Shown here piece by piece: positions 1 to 12,100 of a DNA stretch of 52,500 nt (positions within the stretch are counted from its first letter, which is position 1; the number at the start of each line of letters is the position of its first letter). This DNA comes from Neocallimastix lanati (nom. inval.) (lineage: Eukaryota; Neocallimastigomycota; Neocallimastigomycetes; Neocallimastigales; Neocallimastigaceae): contig JACVTC010000017.1 in the NCBI GenBank assembly GCA_016946835.1, positions 1,265,001 through 1,317,500 of the forward strand, given 5' to 3'. Made by a program: the position numbers and the translations under genes. The notes under the pieces are model-generated. The model was not told where the DNA came from and did not search any database. It saw only the letters and a program-made list of their open reading frames with translations.

Positions 1-2898
1 TCTCTTTGATCCAGATTTTCCGTTTTCTACATAGGAAGTGTTTATATATATAATTTTATTAGAAAATATATTATTATAAATATATTTCAATCATTTATAC
101 AATATAAAGGAAAAAAAAAAAAGAATGAATCGAAATATTATTTTATTTTATTATTTTAAGATTGAATATAATTATGATAATATATATAAATTATAAGAAA
201 AATAAAAAAAAAAAATAAAAAATAAAAAATAAAACATAGCATTAAAAATAAATATACAATAAAATTTGAAATTTAATTAAAATTATTAATAAATAAATAA
301 ATAAATAAATAAATTAATTAATAAATAAACAAACAAATAAATAAATAAAAATATAAATATTTATAAATTGATAATTACCATTTTGTTTATTTTTATTTCT
401 ACCCCATAATCTTTTCTTTTTCTCTTCTTTAGGTTTCTTTGATTTCTTTTGGTAAGATGGTGTGGTATTTGATGATTGGGTACTTATACCAAATGGAGGT
501 TCAACAACTTGTTGCATGAGTCTTTCATTTTCATCTACAAAGTCTCCCGACTTTTGGAAATCAAATTCAGAATAGGATGAAGATTGTGAATTTGAAACGG
601 ATTGTTGTTTATTTTTCATACTTATGGGCATAGGTTGAGCTGGAATATACATTTGATTTTGATATCCATTTTGGAGTGAGTTTGTTGAACTGAAGTTTGA
701 ATTTGGTTGACTTTCATCAACATCATCCACTAATTCATATATATTTTCATTGTTTGCTCTTTCAACATTATTATTAATTGAGTTATTTTCACTATCTATT
801 AGTTCATTTGAATCTTGACTAACAGATTCAATTGCTTGTCCTATAGCAATAATCCATTCATCTCTTTCTTCATCATTTTCAGCACATAAAATATGCTTAC
901 CACTCATTTTCTCATTCGATCCTTCCATATTTTGTTTTCTATACTCCATAATCATGAAGCCATGTCTATAATCATTTGCTTCATCCGGTAACGATATAAC
1001 TTGAGAATTCTTTAATTTGATTGTACCACCGTAATTTCCTCCAAGCTTGATTAATTAATCAAATTTGAATATATATATAAAGAAATTAATTTTTCTTTTT
1101 CATAGAAAAAAAAAAAATAATAAAATAATACAATTTAATTATAATAAGTACATACACTATCGTAATAACTTAAAATATTATCAGCTAAAATAAAGTATCT
1201 TGTTTTCCAACCACCAAAATTTTTTCCTTTTTTAATTAAGTATCCTTCTTTAGTTGATTGACCCTTTTTTATAATGATTTCATTTTTTTTTTTTTTTTTA
1301 TGATAATTATAATAATATTTATTTCAATAATATATATTTATATAATAAATATGATATACAAAAAATATATATAATAAAAATAATAATTTATTTCATTATA
1401 TTAATAAATTTACCATTTTTTCATTATGCATTGGATTAATTTGTGATTCCACGATATTAGTTGATAAGAATGTTTCAATATCAATGTTATTTTTAAATGT
1501 AGAAATCAAATTTTGAAGATATAATTCAAGTTCAATCTATATACATATATTTATATTTTTTTTTTTTAATAATTTTTATAATAGTAATAATTAATAACAT
1601 TAATAAATTTATTAATAATGAAAAATAATTAATTGTTTATTAGGTAGTATAATTATTATTAATTACTTTTCTTTGATCTCTTTTTGTTGGTGAATTTGAA
1701 TTAAATAAACTTTTATCTGGTAATTTTCCAATTTTTGCTAATAATATTTTATCATTTTGGTTTCTCAACTATTATAAATAAAAATAAATAAATATTAAAT
1801 ATAAATAATAAAAAATACATAATAAAAAATACATTAAAAAATTAATCAATATTAAAAAGTTTTATACGTTAAATTCATTTTAAGGTTCTATTTATACGAC
1901 ATTATAATTGTATTTATAATTATATATATTAATAATTTTTTTTTTTTTTAAAATAAAAAATTAATTACTTTTGTGTCTAATTGAACGAAATCGTTATAAG
2001 TTTTTTCAATCTTTTCATTTTCTTCGTTTCCATTATTATTTAATTTTGAAATTAATATTATAAAGGAAACAATTTCTTTTCCTTTATCATTAATTTTAAT
2101 CAATGAACCTACAACTTTTACCCTAATAGTATCTACTTGAATTGGAATAGATAAAGAAGAAGAAGTTTTTGGTTGTTTATTTTTATTAACTTTATTAGAT
2201 GAAAGTCTTTCTGGATGAGGTGGTGCATAAGTACCATTAGAATCCGTTCTTAATGGTCTATCTTCAATATTCGCATCTGTATCATTAACACTTTCAACAC
2301 CCATTTCATAATTACCGACTACTGTTTCTTCAATAGCAGCATTTTCACTATTTGATCTGATACGAGTTTTCAAATCGTAAATAGCTTCATGATCTTTAAT
2401 ATTCGGTGCTGAACCTTTACGTACATATTTTTCATTTAATAACGTTCCCATTGGATTTTGTGAGGACGAAGTCGAGTTAGTTCTTTGTTGTGAGGCAAAA
2501 CTAGTACCTCTTTGTGGTGGTGGTGGTGTACCGTCGGGTACACGGAGATTATTTATCGGAATGTCCGGTAATGGATGATGCGCTCCTTTTTTATCTTTAG
2601 TATCCTCTGTAATAATCGGTTTTTCAGAATGTTTACTTCCTTTTCTTTTTTGAGATTGCATCACAGCAATTTGATTTTGAAGCTTTTGAATCATTGTTCT
2701 CTGCTTTTCAATAATATTCCATAATGATAAATTTTGTGTTCTTAATGCATCTCTTTCGGCAATAATATTTTGTAAAATAGCATCTATATTTCCTCCTTGG
2801 ATAGGAACATTTAAAGCTTGATTATTTTGTATAACTTGTATATTATTTGATGTTACTCCATTAACATTATTTATATTATTTTGATTTGCTTCAGTCAT
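1..2898 (-). CDS. PX-PH domain protein, Bem3-like Rho GTPase-activating protein (C-terminus outside window)
   Basis: Six exons on the minus strand join in frame: 2898-1969, 1768-1667, 1536-1414, 1263-1156, 1045-379 and 26-<1, all with GT and AG ends. The start is the ATG at 2898 after a T-rich leader. The visible 652 or so residues show an N/Q-rich N-terminus, a probable coiled coil (about residues 44-86), a proline patch (PPPPQRG) and a PX-like phosphoinositide-binding domain (about 256-385). A PH domain follows (about 391-495), opening with GYLIKKG..GGWKTRYFIL and closing with the family tryptophan in DEWIIAI. The order PX then PH is that of Bem3-type RhoGAPs, which act on Cdc42/Rho at polarised membrane. 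The RhoGAP domain itself is not in the window, so the catalytic role is inferred from architecture. The tail of exon 5 is rich in S, N and K. Another PX-PH protein is possible. Confidence 0.7.
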
Positions 2899-5800
2899 TT
2901 TTTTTTTTTATATATTCAAATTTATTTTATTTATATATAATTCTTTTTTTTTTTTTATTAATATTATTATTATATATGTATTTTTCTTTTATTTAATATA
3001 AATAAATCAAATATTAAATTTTAAATATATATAATAAAATTTTAAATTTAATAAAATAATATTACAATATATTACTTTATTTGCTTTTGTATTTTAGACT
3101 CTTTATTTAATGTTTTTGCCTACTTATTAAATTTTTAAAAAAGCTTATTACCTTTTTTATTATTACCTTTTTTTTTTATTATTATTTTATTTTATTATTG
3201 ATTTTATTTTTGATTTTCTTTTTATTTTTTCTTTTTTTTCTTTTTTTTTTTTTTTTGAATTTATCTTTATTATTATTATTATTATTATTAATATTTGATA
3301 TTATTTTTAAATTAAATCAAAGTCTCCTTTATTTCGTAATTTTGACTTTAATCTTATATTTATTCTGGTAAATTATATATATTATTATTTTTATATTAAT
3401 TCTTATTAATTATATAATAATAAAAAGAATATAATTAGTATTAATTATTAATCAATAATCTATTATAATTACAGTTAGTTATACATTATAAAATATAATT
3501 ATATACATTTTTATTACCTATTACATATATAGTTTGATAAATTATTCTATATACAACGTTTGAATTTATTTGATTACTTTTATAAAATTTGTATTTTTAT
3601 AAAATAAATGTTTTAATTTTTACATTAAATTATTATTATGTTTCTCGATATTTGTTTATCTTATTTTTTTTTTTTTTTTTTTAGATTTACAAATATTATT
3701 ATTTTTATATATCTTTAATATATTTTTTTTTTGCTTCGTTTTTTATTGTAATTTAAAATATAAATTACATTACTGATTTAGTAATTTGATGTTTATTATA
3801 AATTTTGATAGTAAATTATATTTAAATTAAATTATGTATTATATTATTACATAAATTTTATTAAATATATACTATTGATTATTACTGAATTATATATAAT
3901 AATTATTTAAATAGCAACTAATTATTTGAAGATTAAATTAAAACTATAGTTTAAAATATATCATTTTTTTAGAAAAACTCGAATAAAAATGTGTATTAAT
4001 GATAATTGAATTAATACTTTATCTTATTATAAATATGAATCAATAATAATCTGTTTTGCTATTTTTGGAAACAAAGAAAATATAGTGATAAATAATAAAA
4101 TAAAATAAAATAAATAAGATAAAATAATAAAAGGTAAGAATATAATAAGTACTTTTATTAAAAAAAAAAAAAAAAAAAAAGAAAAAGAAAAAGAATAAAT
4201 GATAGAATAAAGAAGTTTTTACAAAAGAAAAATATATCTTTTTGTAATTTTGAAATACAAAGTAAAATTTTATTTTATTAAATTTCTTTTTCTTTTTTTT
4301 TTTTTTTTTAATTTTTAAATCTTATTATTTATAATTTTTATATTAAATTTTGTATTGTATAATTTATTAATAAAATAATAAATAATAAATAATAAATAAA
4401 TAAATAAATAAATAATAAATAATAAATAATAAATAATAAATAATAAATAATAATTATTAAATAATAAATAATAAATAATAAATAATAAATAATAAATAAT
4501 AAATAATAAATAATAAATAATAAATAATAATTATTAAATAATAAATAATAAATAATAAATAATAAATAATAAATAATAAATAATAAATAATAAATAATAA
4601 ATAATAAATAATAAATAATAAATAATAATTATTAAATAATAAATAAATAATAAATAATAAATAATAAATAATAAATAATAAATAATAAATAATAATAAAT
4701 AATAAATAAGTTATAAATATTAAATATATTATCTAAGAGATTAATAAAAATTAATTTATATATTATCTTTTATATAAATTAATTATTCAAATGATATTTT
4801 AAAATTAATTAATCAATTTTAATATAATCAATAAAAAATAAAAAAACTGTCTTTATAGCTTTTTATTTTTATTTGTGTATAATATTTCATTATATTTTAT
4901 TTTATATTAAATATATAAATATTTAATATAAAATAAAATAGAAAAATATTGACTAACTTAATATTAAAGTGTAATATAAATAAAACAATGCAAATATATT
5001 GAAGTACACTATAAATTGTATAACATTAAAATGTTCTTCCATTTTTATTAGTAGTATTCTATATCTTTATTAATTAAATTCATATAACGTATATTAATAA
5101 TAAATTAAAAGCAATATAAAATTAATAGATATTTAATATATGAAATGCAAATTTTAAATATTATATTCATTATTTATTAAGATTTCAGATTTAAATTTAT
5201 TAAATATACGATTTTTTTTATAAATACTATTATTATTTATTTATTTTATTTATAATTATCATTATTTATAAAATAAATATAATTATTTTTTATTATATTT
5301 AATATAATTATCATAAAATAAATATTATTTTTTATTTTATTTATAATTTTATTTTAGAATTATTATCATTGTTAATTATATTAATATTGTTTATTTTTTA
5401 TTATTTTCTTATATTAATTTATTATTATTTTATATTTTATATTTTTCTATTATTATTTTATATTTTTCTATTATTATTTTATATTTTTTTATTATTATTT
5501 ATATTATTTTTTAATTTATGATTATATTTTTATATTTTATTATTATTTATTCTTATTACTATTATTATTATTTTTTTTTTTAATTATTATTATTTTTGTT
5601 AATAATAAATTCAGATTTTATTCAATTTTGCTAAATCATATTTTGTTATTAATTAAAGTTTATAACTTATAGATATCATGTATGAACATAAATATAAATA
5701 TGTTAAGATACAGGATAAATTTATTTTAAACCATAAAATAGGTATTTAAAGAAGGTAATCTTTAAAATATCATTTTTATTTTTTTTGGCAAAAATAAAAA

Positions 5801-6500
5801 TATGAATAATAAAAATAAAAATAAAAATAAAAATAAAAATATCAATATAAAAAAAAATCAATTAATATGTGTAACATATTTATCTTTACTTTAGAACTTA
5901 AAAATATTGAAAATGTGTTATAATGAAAATTTACGGAAAAATCTTCAAAAAATATATATATATATTTTTTTTTATTTTAAGAAATATTTTGATTTCATTT
6001 AATTACCTTTTTTTTTATAATTATTTAATTGTTATCATTAATATAAAAATATTTATTTAATTATTATTACTGCTTTAAAAAAAAAAAAAAAAAAACTTAT
6101 TTAATTTATTATTATTACTGCTTTAAAAAAAAAAAAAACTTATTTAATAATTATTATTCTTTTATTTGGATATACTATAATTTTAAAAATATGTTACATT
6201 TATTTTTGATTCCATATTTTAATTATCATTGACTAAATTTATTTCATTTAAATTAAGTAAATATAAAATACATACTAATAATATTAATAAACTTTCTTTC
6301 TCATCCAAAATTCCCTTTAAAATAAAATAAATTTCAACTAAACTATTACTCATCAAAAATTTAAAAACCTTAACAACCTTCCACAAATAAATATTTTTTA
6401 TGCAATATAAAACTTTAAAACCATTTTAAATATCAAACAAAAGTTGAAAATATAAAAATCAAGAAAATTTGAAAATTTTCATATTTATAAATAAAATTTT
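2899..6500. other. Intergenic A/T-rich spacer between two divergent genes
   Basis: This stretch separates the minus-strand PX-PH gene from the plus-strand RPL11 gene, so both promoters must lie in it. I see no reading frame with non-repetitive coding character on either strand. It holds many T and A homopolymers, a block of short TTA repeats near 3270-3290, the AATAAAT minisatellite listed separately, and two similar poly(A)-centred blocks near 6060-6150. Nothing resembling a tRNA or another GC-richer RNA gene stands out. Confidence 0.7.
4377..4712. repeat. AATAAAT heptanucleotide minisatellite
   Basis: The unit AATAAAT (read also as TAATAAA) is repeated tens of times over about 330 bases. 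It is interrupted at intervals by AATAATTATTAAAT, which creates short inverted steps. The same unit recurs at 48500-48990, so it is a dispersed satellite family here rather than a single-locus slippage product. Confidence 0.85.
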
Positions 6501-6509
6501 AATTTAAAT

Positions 6510-6545
6510 ATGATTGGCTAATATTAGCCACTCATCCAATAACAT
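6510..6545 (+). promoter_or_regulatory. Palindromic ATTGG/CCAAT element upstream of RPL11
   Basis: A perfect 16-base palindrome TGGCTAATATTAGCCA lies at 6515-6530. Its left arm belongs to ATTGG (an inverted CCAAT box) and a forward CCAAT follows at 6536-6540. It lies about 85-110 bases ahead of the RPL11 start codon in otherwise featureless A/T. CCAAT boxes bound by the HAP/NF-Y complex are common fungal promoter elements; that this one is used is an inference. Confidence 0.4.
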
Positions 6546-6621
6546 AATCAAATTCAAAAATAACAAAATTTTATAAATTTTAGAATTCTTTCTCTTAAAA
6601 TTTGTGTATATTTAGGTCAAA

Positions 6622-7871
6622 ATGGTAAATGTTTATGAATGAATGATGGATGGAAAAATGTATATTTTAAATTGTTTATTAAAATTAAGTCATTTAAAAA
6701 GTGTCGATGCGTTTATATATAAATAATGAAAGGGGTTGTAAACATTAAGGTTTGATTATACAAGTTGATGAGAAGTATTAATACAGTAAAGTAATTAATT
6801 GAAAATATAAGGATTAGTGATGATAGGGATTTTATAAAGAAGATGGAAAGGTGTAATTAATTCATATTGAATTAATGTGTGTATTATTTTCACTTTATAA
6901 GAGAAGATTAAATTAAATAAAAAAAGAAAAAAGATTGAATTAATGATATAAAATTTATATGTAAGGCGTCGACGAAATGAAATAAGGAGATATTAATATT
7001 TTTTTAACAATTAATGTATTGTAATATAAATAATTAAGGCAGCCGAAACTAAGACTAATCCAATGAGGGAACTTAAGTTAGAAAAACTTTGCCTCAACAT
7101 TTCTGTTGGTGAATCTGGTGATAGACTTACTCGTGCATCCAAGGTTTTAGAACAATTAACTGGTCAAGTTCCAGTTATGTCCAAGGCTCGTTACACTGTC
7201 CGTACTTTCGGTATTAGACGTAATGAAAAGATTGCTGTTCACTGTACTGTTCGTGGTCCAAAGGCTGAAGAAATTCTTGACAGAGGATTAAAGGTTAAGG
7301 AATACGAATTAAAAAGATCTAACTTCTCCACAACCGGTAACTTTGGTTTCGGTATTCAAGAACACATTGATTTAGGTATTAAGTATGATCCAAGTATTGG
7401 TATTTACGGTATGGACTTCTACGTTGTTATGGGTAGACCAGGTTTCAGAGTTGCTAGAAGAAAGCAACAATCTGCTAAGGTTGGTTTCCCACACCGTAAC
7501 ACTAAGGAAGAAACCATTAACTGGTTCAAGAAGAGAGTAAGTTATTATATATTTAAAAATTTAATCAATAACAGACAAAAACATTATTTTATAAAAATAA
7601 TATTTTATTAATTTATTATATGAATTAAACCTCAATACTAAAACAATATTTTATACAAAAATATTTTATTATATATATATTTTTTATGAATTATTTTTAT
7701 TTATTTTTATATTTTTTTTATTAATATATTATAACTCTATAATATTAAATATACTATATATTTTTTATGAATAATTTTTATTTATTTTTATAATTTTTAT
7801 TAATACATTATATTACTCTCTAATATTAAATAATATTATTAAAGTTCGATGGTATTGTCTTAAACAAATAA
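6622..7871 (+). CDS. RPL11: 60S ribosomal protein L11 (uL5)
   Basis: Three exons: 6622-6624 (the ATG alone, then GTAAAT), 7039-7536 and 7845-7871, giving 175 residues, the usual length for eukaryotic uL5. Hallmarks are [20 protein letters not shown] near the N-terminus, [20 protein letters not shown], and [20 protein letters not shown] in the C-terminal half. The last exon supplies FDGIVLNK and the stop. uL5 sits in the central protuberance of the large subunit, contacts 5S rRNA, and travels with uL18 as the 5S particle. Codon use is biased toward a set such as GGT, AAG and GTT, unlike the A-ending codons of neighbouring genes, as expected for high expression. Introns are 414 and 308 bases. 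An alternative start at the internal ATG 7063 would lose eight residues that fit the family. Confidence 0.95.
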
Positions 7872-8413
7872 ATTTGAACAATAATATTAGAAATATATAC
7901 AAAAGAAAAAACAAATTTTGTAGTTACATTAAAATACCAATAAAATAAAAAAGATATATAAAAAAGATATATTATATTTTGAATTATTCATGAAGGAGTA
8001 ATTTTATATATATATAAACAAGAAAAAAAAGCAAAAACAAAAAAGAAACTTATTTAAAATAATTTTATTAAATATCAGTTTTTTTTATTTAAAAAAAGAT
8101 TATCAAGTTTAGTTTTACTATTATTTTAAAATTTTTTATGAATATTAATATACCAAATAAAATTATTTAATAGAAAAGTTTCAAAATTGCGTAATCTATA
8201 AACGTTCTTATTAAAAATGGGGAAAATTAAAAAAAAAAAAAAAAGAGATAAAGAAATGTGTATGTTTTTAATTAAAGTGTTTTTATTAAAAAAAAAAAGG
8301 TTAAAAATAATACAGGAAATTAAGATGAATTATAATTTTCATTTATATTACAGTAATAATAAAATAATATAAAAAAAAAAGTTTGTAATGGATTTAATAA
8401 TTCATAGTACAAA

Positions 8414-8470
<57 letters not shown>

Positions 8471-8578
8471 GTAAAATGAAAATATAATCGAAGTTTAATT
8501 TTTAAAGTAGTATGATTATTACACAGATACTGTATATTTTTAATTTGAAATAATTGAAGTATTGAAATTCTTAATGAA
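7872..8578. other. RPL11 3' flank and spacer with TTA microsatellite
   Basis: A/T-rich sequence following the RPL11 stop. It contains several poly(A) runs and an uninterrupted TTA trinucleotide tract at about 8411-8470. I see no coding signal. It ends where sequence homologous to a LINE C-terminus begins. Confidence 0.6.
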
Positions 8579-9038
8579 AAATTTTTTATTATTTCTAAAT
8601 ATTGGCCAATATCAAATGGTAATATAAACTATTATCACGAATATAAATAACATAGAATCAAGTACAGATTCTGATAGTAGTAACGAAGTTTATAATATTA
8701 TTAATGATAACAATAGAAATAATATTGATAATAATAGTAGAATAAATTATAGTGGAAGTAGGAATATTAATATTAGTAATAATGAAAATAATAGTATTGT
8801 TTCGAATAATGTAGTGAATTGGTGAAAATCGTGTTAATTTAAGTAATTTTCTAAATAATGAGAATTCCTACATAATAGTTGGTATTTTGAGCTTTTTTAT
8901 TTTTTATTTTTTTTAACTTTTATATTTATTTTTAATTTCAAATGTGCTTTTTACTATCGTGTATTTTTTTTTAATAAATTAATAAATTTATGGAAGTGTA
9001 TTCTCTTCCTAGTTTAAAAAAAAAAAAAAAAAAAAAAA
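8579..9038 (+). mobile_element. 5'-truncated LINE copy (C-terminal remnant, 3' UTR, hairpin, poly(A))
   Basis: The first 285 or so bases are a decayed coding tail whose translation (INNIESSTDS, SSNEVYN, then Asn/Ser/Ile-rich) parallels the LINE fragment at 16760-17071. From about 8880 it matches the 3' UTR of the intact LINE (GAGCTTTTTATTTTTT and following). It then ends in the hairpin at 8992-9009 and a poly(A) tract at 9015-9038. The 5' truncation and poly(A) end are typical of target-primed reverse transcription. The 5' end of the intact LINE begins within about 10 bases of this tail. Confidence 0.7.
8992..9009 (+). repeat. LINE 3'-end hairpin, copy 1
   Basis: GGAAGTGTATTCTCTTCC can fold into a 5-bp stem (GGAAG/CTTCC) with an 8-base loop, directly before TAGTTT and poly(A). 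The same 18 bases occur at 13100-13117 and 16300-16317, each time just ahead of a poly(A) tract. This marks the element's 3' terminus and a plausible recognition structure for its own reverse transcriptase. Confidence 0.8.
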
Positions 9039-9145
9039 TTTTAATTAATAAGTGTGTAAATATATATGTGACGTGGTATCGATTATATAACTTTCTTCTT
9101 GGTGGTAGGGATGGAGACATTGACTTAATTATAAAAAGGAATAGG

Positions 9146-12100
9146 ATGTTTTGTTTAATAAACAAATCATTTGCCTCTGAAGGTGAAGACCATAGTTTCT
9201 TTCAGATACTACACCTAAATTCAAATTCTTCTTTCTTTAATCTCTGTGTTAGTTGGAATATTAACGGTTGGAATACTGAAAAGCGAGATAGTATTTTGTA
9301 TCTCAACTCTACTTTTAAACCTATATGTATCTGTCTACAAGAAACTGGAAAAAGTAAATATCTACCAAAAGATGTTTCATCACCTTTAATTCCATATTAC
9401 AACTCAGTTTTCCTTAAAGCTAATCCTAAAACCCCTGGTATGAGAGGACTCTTTATTGGTGTTCATTCTTCGTGCTCTTTCTTCCAAGAACCGTTTTTAT
9501 ACAAATATATCATTTCAGTTAATATTACTTCTTTTTGGAATCAAAAATGTACTATTGGTAATATCTACTTCCTTCAAAGCAAATGGAAGGAAGCAAGACT
9601 AGTTGCTTTTGATGAACTCTCTCAATGGTTACGTTTTCACAATAGAAAAAATGTTCCGGCTGTCCTAGTTGGTGACTTTAACATGTCATTAAAGAAGATC
9701 AAAACATACATTTCAAATAATTTTCCTAATTGGTATATTGCTCCTTTATATGGTAATCAATTTACATATGCTAAAGGTACTAGATCATCTTGCATTGATC
9801 ATGTCATCTATAATGAGGCTTTGGCATCCCATATTAATAAAACCTCGGTTTGTACTTCGTTTTATGGTATTTCTGATCATAAACCTATTTTACTTTCTTG
9901 CAACAAAGTTCTCTCCGATGGTTTTATAAGGCCTACTAAAGTTTCTAAATGGTCAACTCATATTTGTAAAACAAAAAATTCAGATATTTTATCACATAAT
10001 TATTTTTCAATCCTAGAAAATGACCTCGATTCTCATTACAATTCGCTTACGGCTGATGAAATGGTAGAAAAATTTATCAATACAGCAAATAATATCGGGA
10101 AAGATATTAAGGCTTTTATTCCAACAAATTTAAAGGGCTCTGCTTTTCACTGTCCTTATTACATTAAAAAACTATCTCATGAAAAACATATTGCATTTCG
10201 GAATATTAAGCCTTACTTTAATTGTGAAAATGTTGATAATTACCTTGAACAATTTAATAAATATGAAAAACTTTGCAAATTAATCAAGAAAACTAAGAGT
10301 AAATTTCGTTCTGCTAGATTTAAGGCTAATATAGTAAAAATAGGTAATTATTTTTTGAATAAAGATTTCAAAAATGGTTGGAGATGTTTAAAGAAAATGG
10401 CTAAACCATCATATTCATCTACCTCCCTTACTTGCATTAAATCTAAATTTGGTCAAGATATTATCTCTCCTTCAAAGCAATTAGATAGATGGGCTGAATA
10501 TTATAAAGATCTTGCTTCGGATCCCTCAGGTCATAGCCTTAATCGTAATTACTGGAATCATGCTTTAAGGAATATTAGTCTTAGATCCTCTACCTGGAAT
10601 ATAAATGATCCTATTACGATTGAAGATATTAAAAAAACTATTTCATCGATGAAAAATAACAAAGCACCCGGCCCCGATGGTATTCCGATTGAATTCTACA
10701 AAGCTCTTTTTTGTAACGAAGAATTACTAGAATCACATCCTGCTGCTGGAAAGTGTCTAAAATTGATATTTAATAAAATATGGAATGGGTCATTTCCTAA
10801 AAAATGGAACTCAGCTTCTATTGTATCAATTCCTAAGAAGGGTGACCTATCAGATTGTAGTAATTATCAAGGTATTTCTCTCATTAACGTTGGACTAAAA
10901 ATCATTTCAAAAATTATAACAGATAGAATATCTACTTACGCACTCTCACACAATTTCATTAGACCTGAACAATTTGGATTTCGCAACCGCGAAGAATGCA
11001 TTAGTTTATTCATTTCCGTTAGAGAAATTTGTCAAAGAAGAAAATTCCAAGGAAAATTCACATATTTAGCTTTTTTAGATCTTAAAAAAGCTTATGATTC
11101 AGTTCCTATTTTTAACATTCTTACTAAATTATATCATTATGGAGTACGCGGTAAATGTTTTGATTTTCTTTGTAATTTATATACTTCATCTAAAGCACGT
11201 GCTCGATTTGCTTCAATGTTATCAAATGAATTTCCTATTAAAAGAGGTGTTCGTCAAGGTTGTCCTTTATCTCCAATCTTATTCAATTTATTCATTAATG
11301 ATATACTAAATGACTGTGAAAAGTATGGTGTTAATGTTGGAAGAAAAAAGTGTTGTGGTGGACTCTTTGCTGATGATGTTGTTCTCATTGCTCCAAGTGC
11401 AAAGAATTTAGAAAAATTATTAAAAAAGGTACATAAATGGGCTAATTTAAATGAAATGACTTTTGGTATTGAAAAGTATGCAACTATGGTTATAAAACCA
11501 ATGAACTTCCAACCTCCTCCAAACTATAGTGATCCAACCTTCTATTTAGGAAAGAATGATATTCCTAAAGTTTCTAGTTATGTCTATCTTGGTATTCCTT
11601 TTTCAGATGATCTCCTACTAGAACACATTATATCTCACATGCATTTTAAAGTTAGAAAATCCCTTCTTTCATTTACACGTTTCTTTTCAAATAAACTTAT
11701 TCCTATTGTATACAAGAAAAAAGTTCTTCAATCCTTTGTTATTAGTAAAGTAATTTATTATTCTCCTTTACTTGGTTCAAACAAATCTAGAACGGCCAGA
11801 ATTCAAACATTAATTAATACTGGTCTATTTTGGTGTATCGGTTCCTTCTCTAAAAATGGTAAAACAAATACAGAAAACAATGACTATATTAGACATAATT
11901 CAACAATGAGTACTTATGCTTTATCTCGAGATCTAAGCATTCCTCCTATTGCTGGTGTCTGCGCAGCCTTACAGATTAAATCATTTGCAAAATGGAGTAA
12001 ATCAAACTGTATCATAAAGGATCTTATTAAATCTATTCCCAAAATGCCTTATTATTCCTGGACTAAAGAATCTAGAACACTATATAAAAAAATCAAAAAA

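Noticed and set aside
4377-4712. CRISPR-like array
   Set aside because: The regularity is a simple heptanucleotide satellite without unique spacers, in a eukaryotic genome.
2899-6500. tRNA or other RNA genes in the large spacers
   Set aside because: No GC-richer stretch able to form a cloverleaf was seen; a covariance-model scan would be decisive but was not possible.
8411-8470. A further retroelement target site, because of the TTA tract
   Set aside because: The tract is uninterrupted and no LTR or LINE end abuts it; TTA tracts are common here.
8971-9165. Minus-strand frame rich in phenylalanine
   Set aside because: Read through a LINE poly(A) tail; homopolymer artefact.
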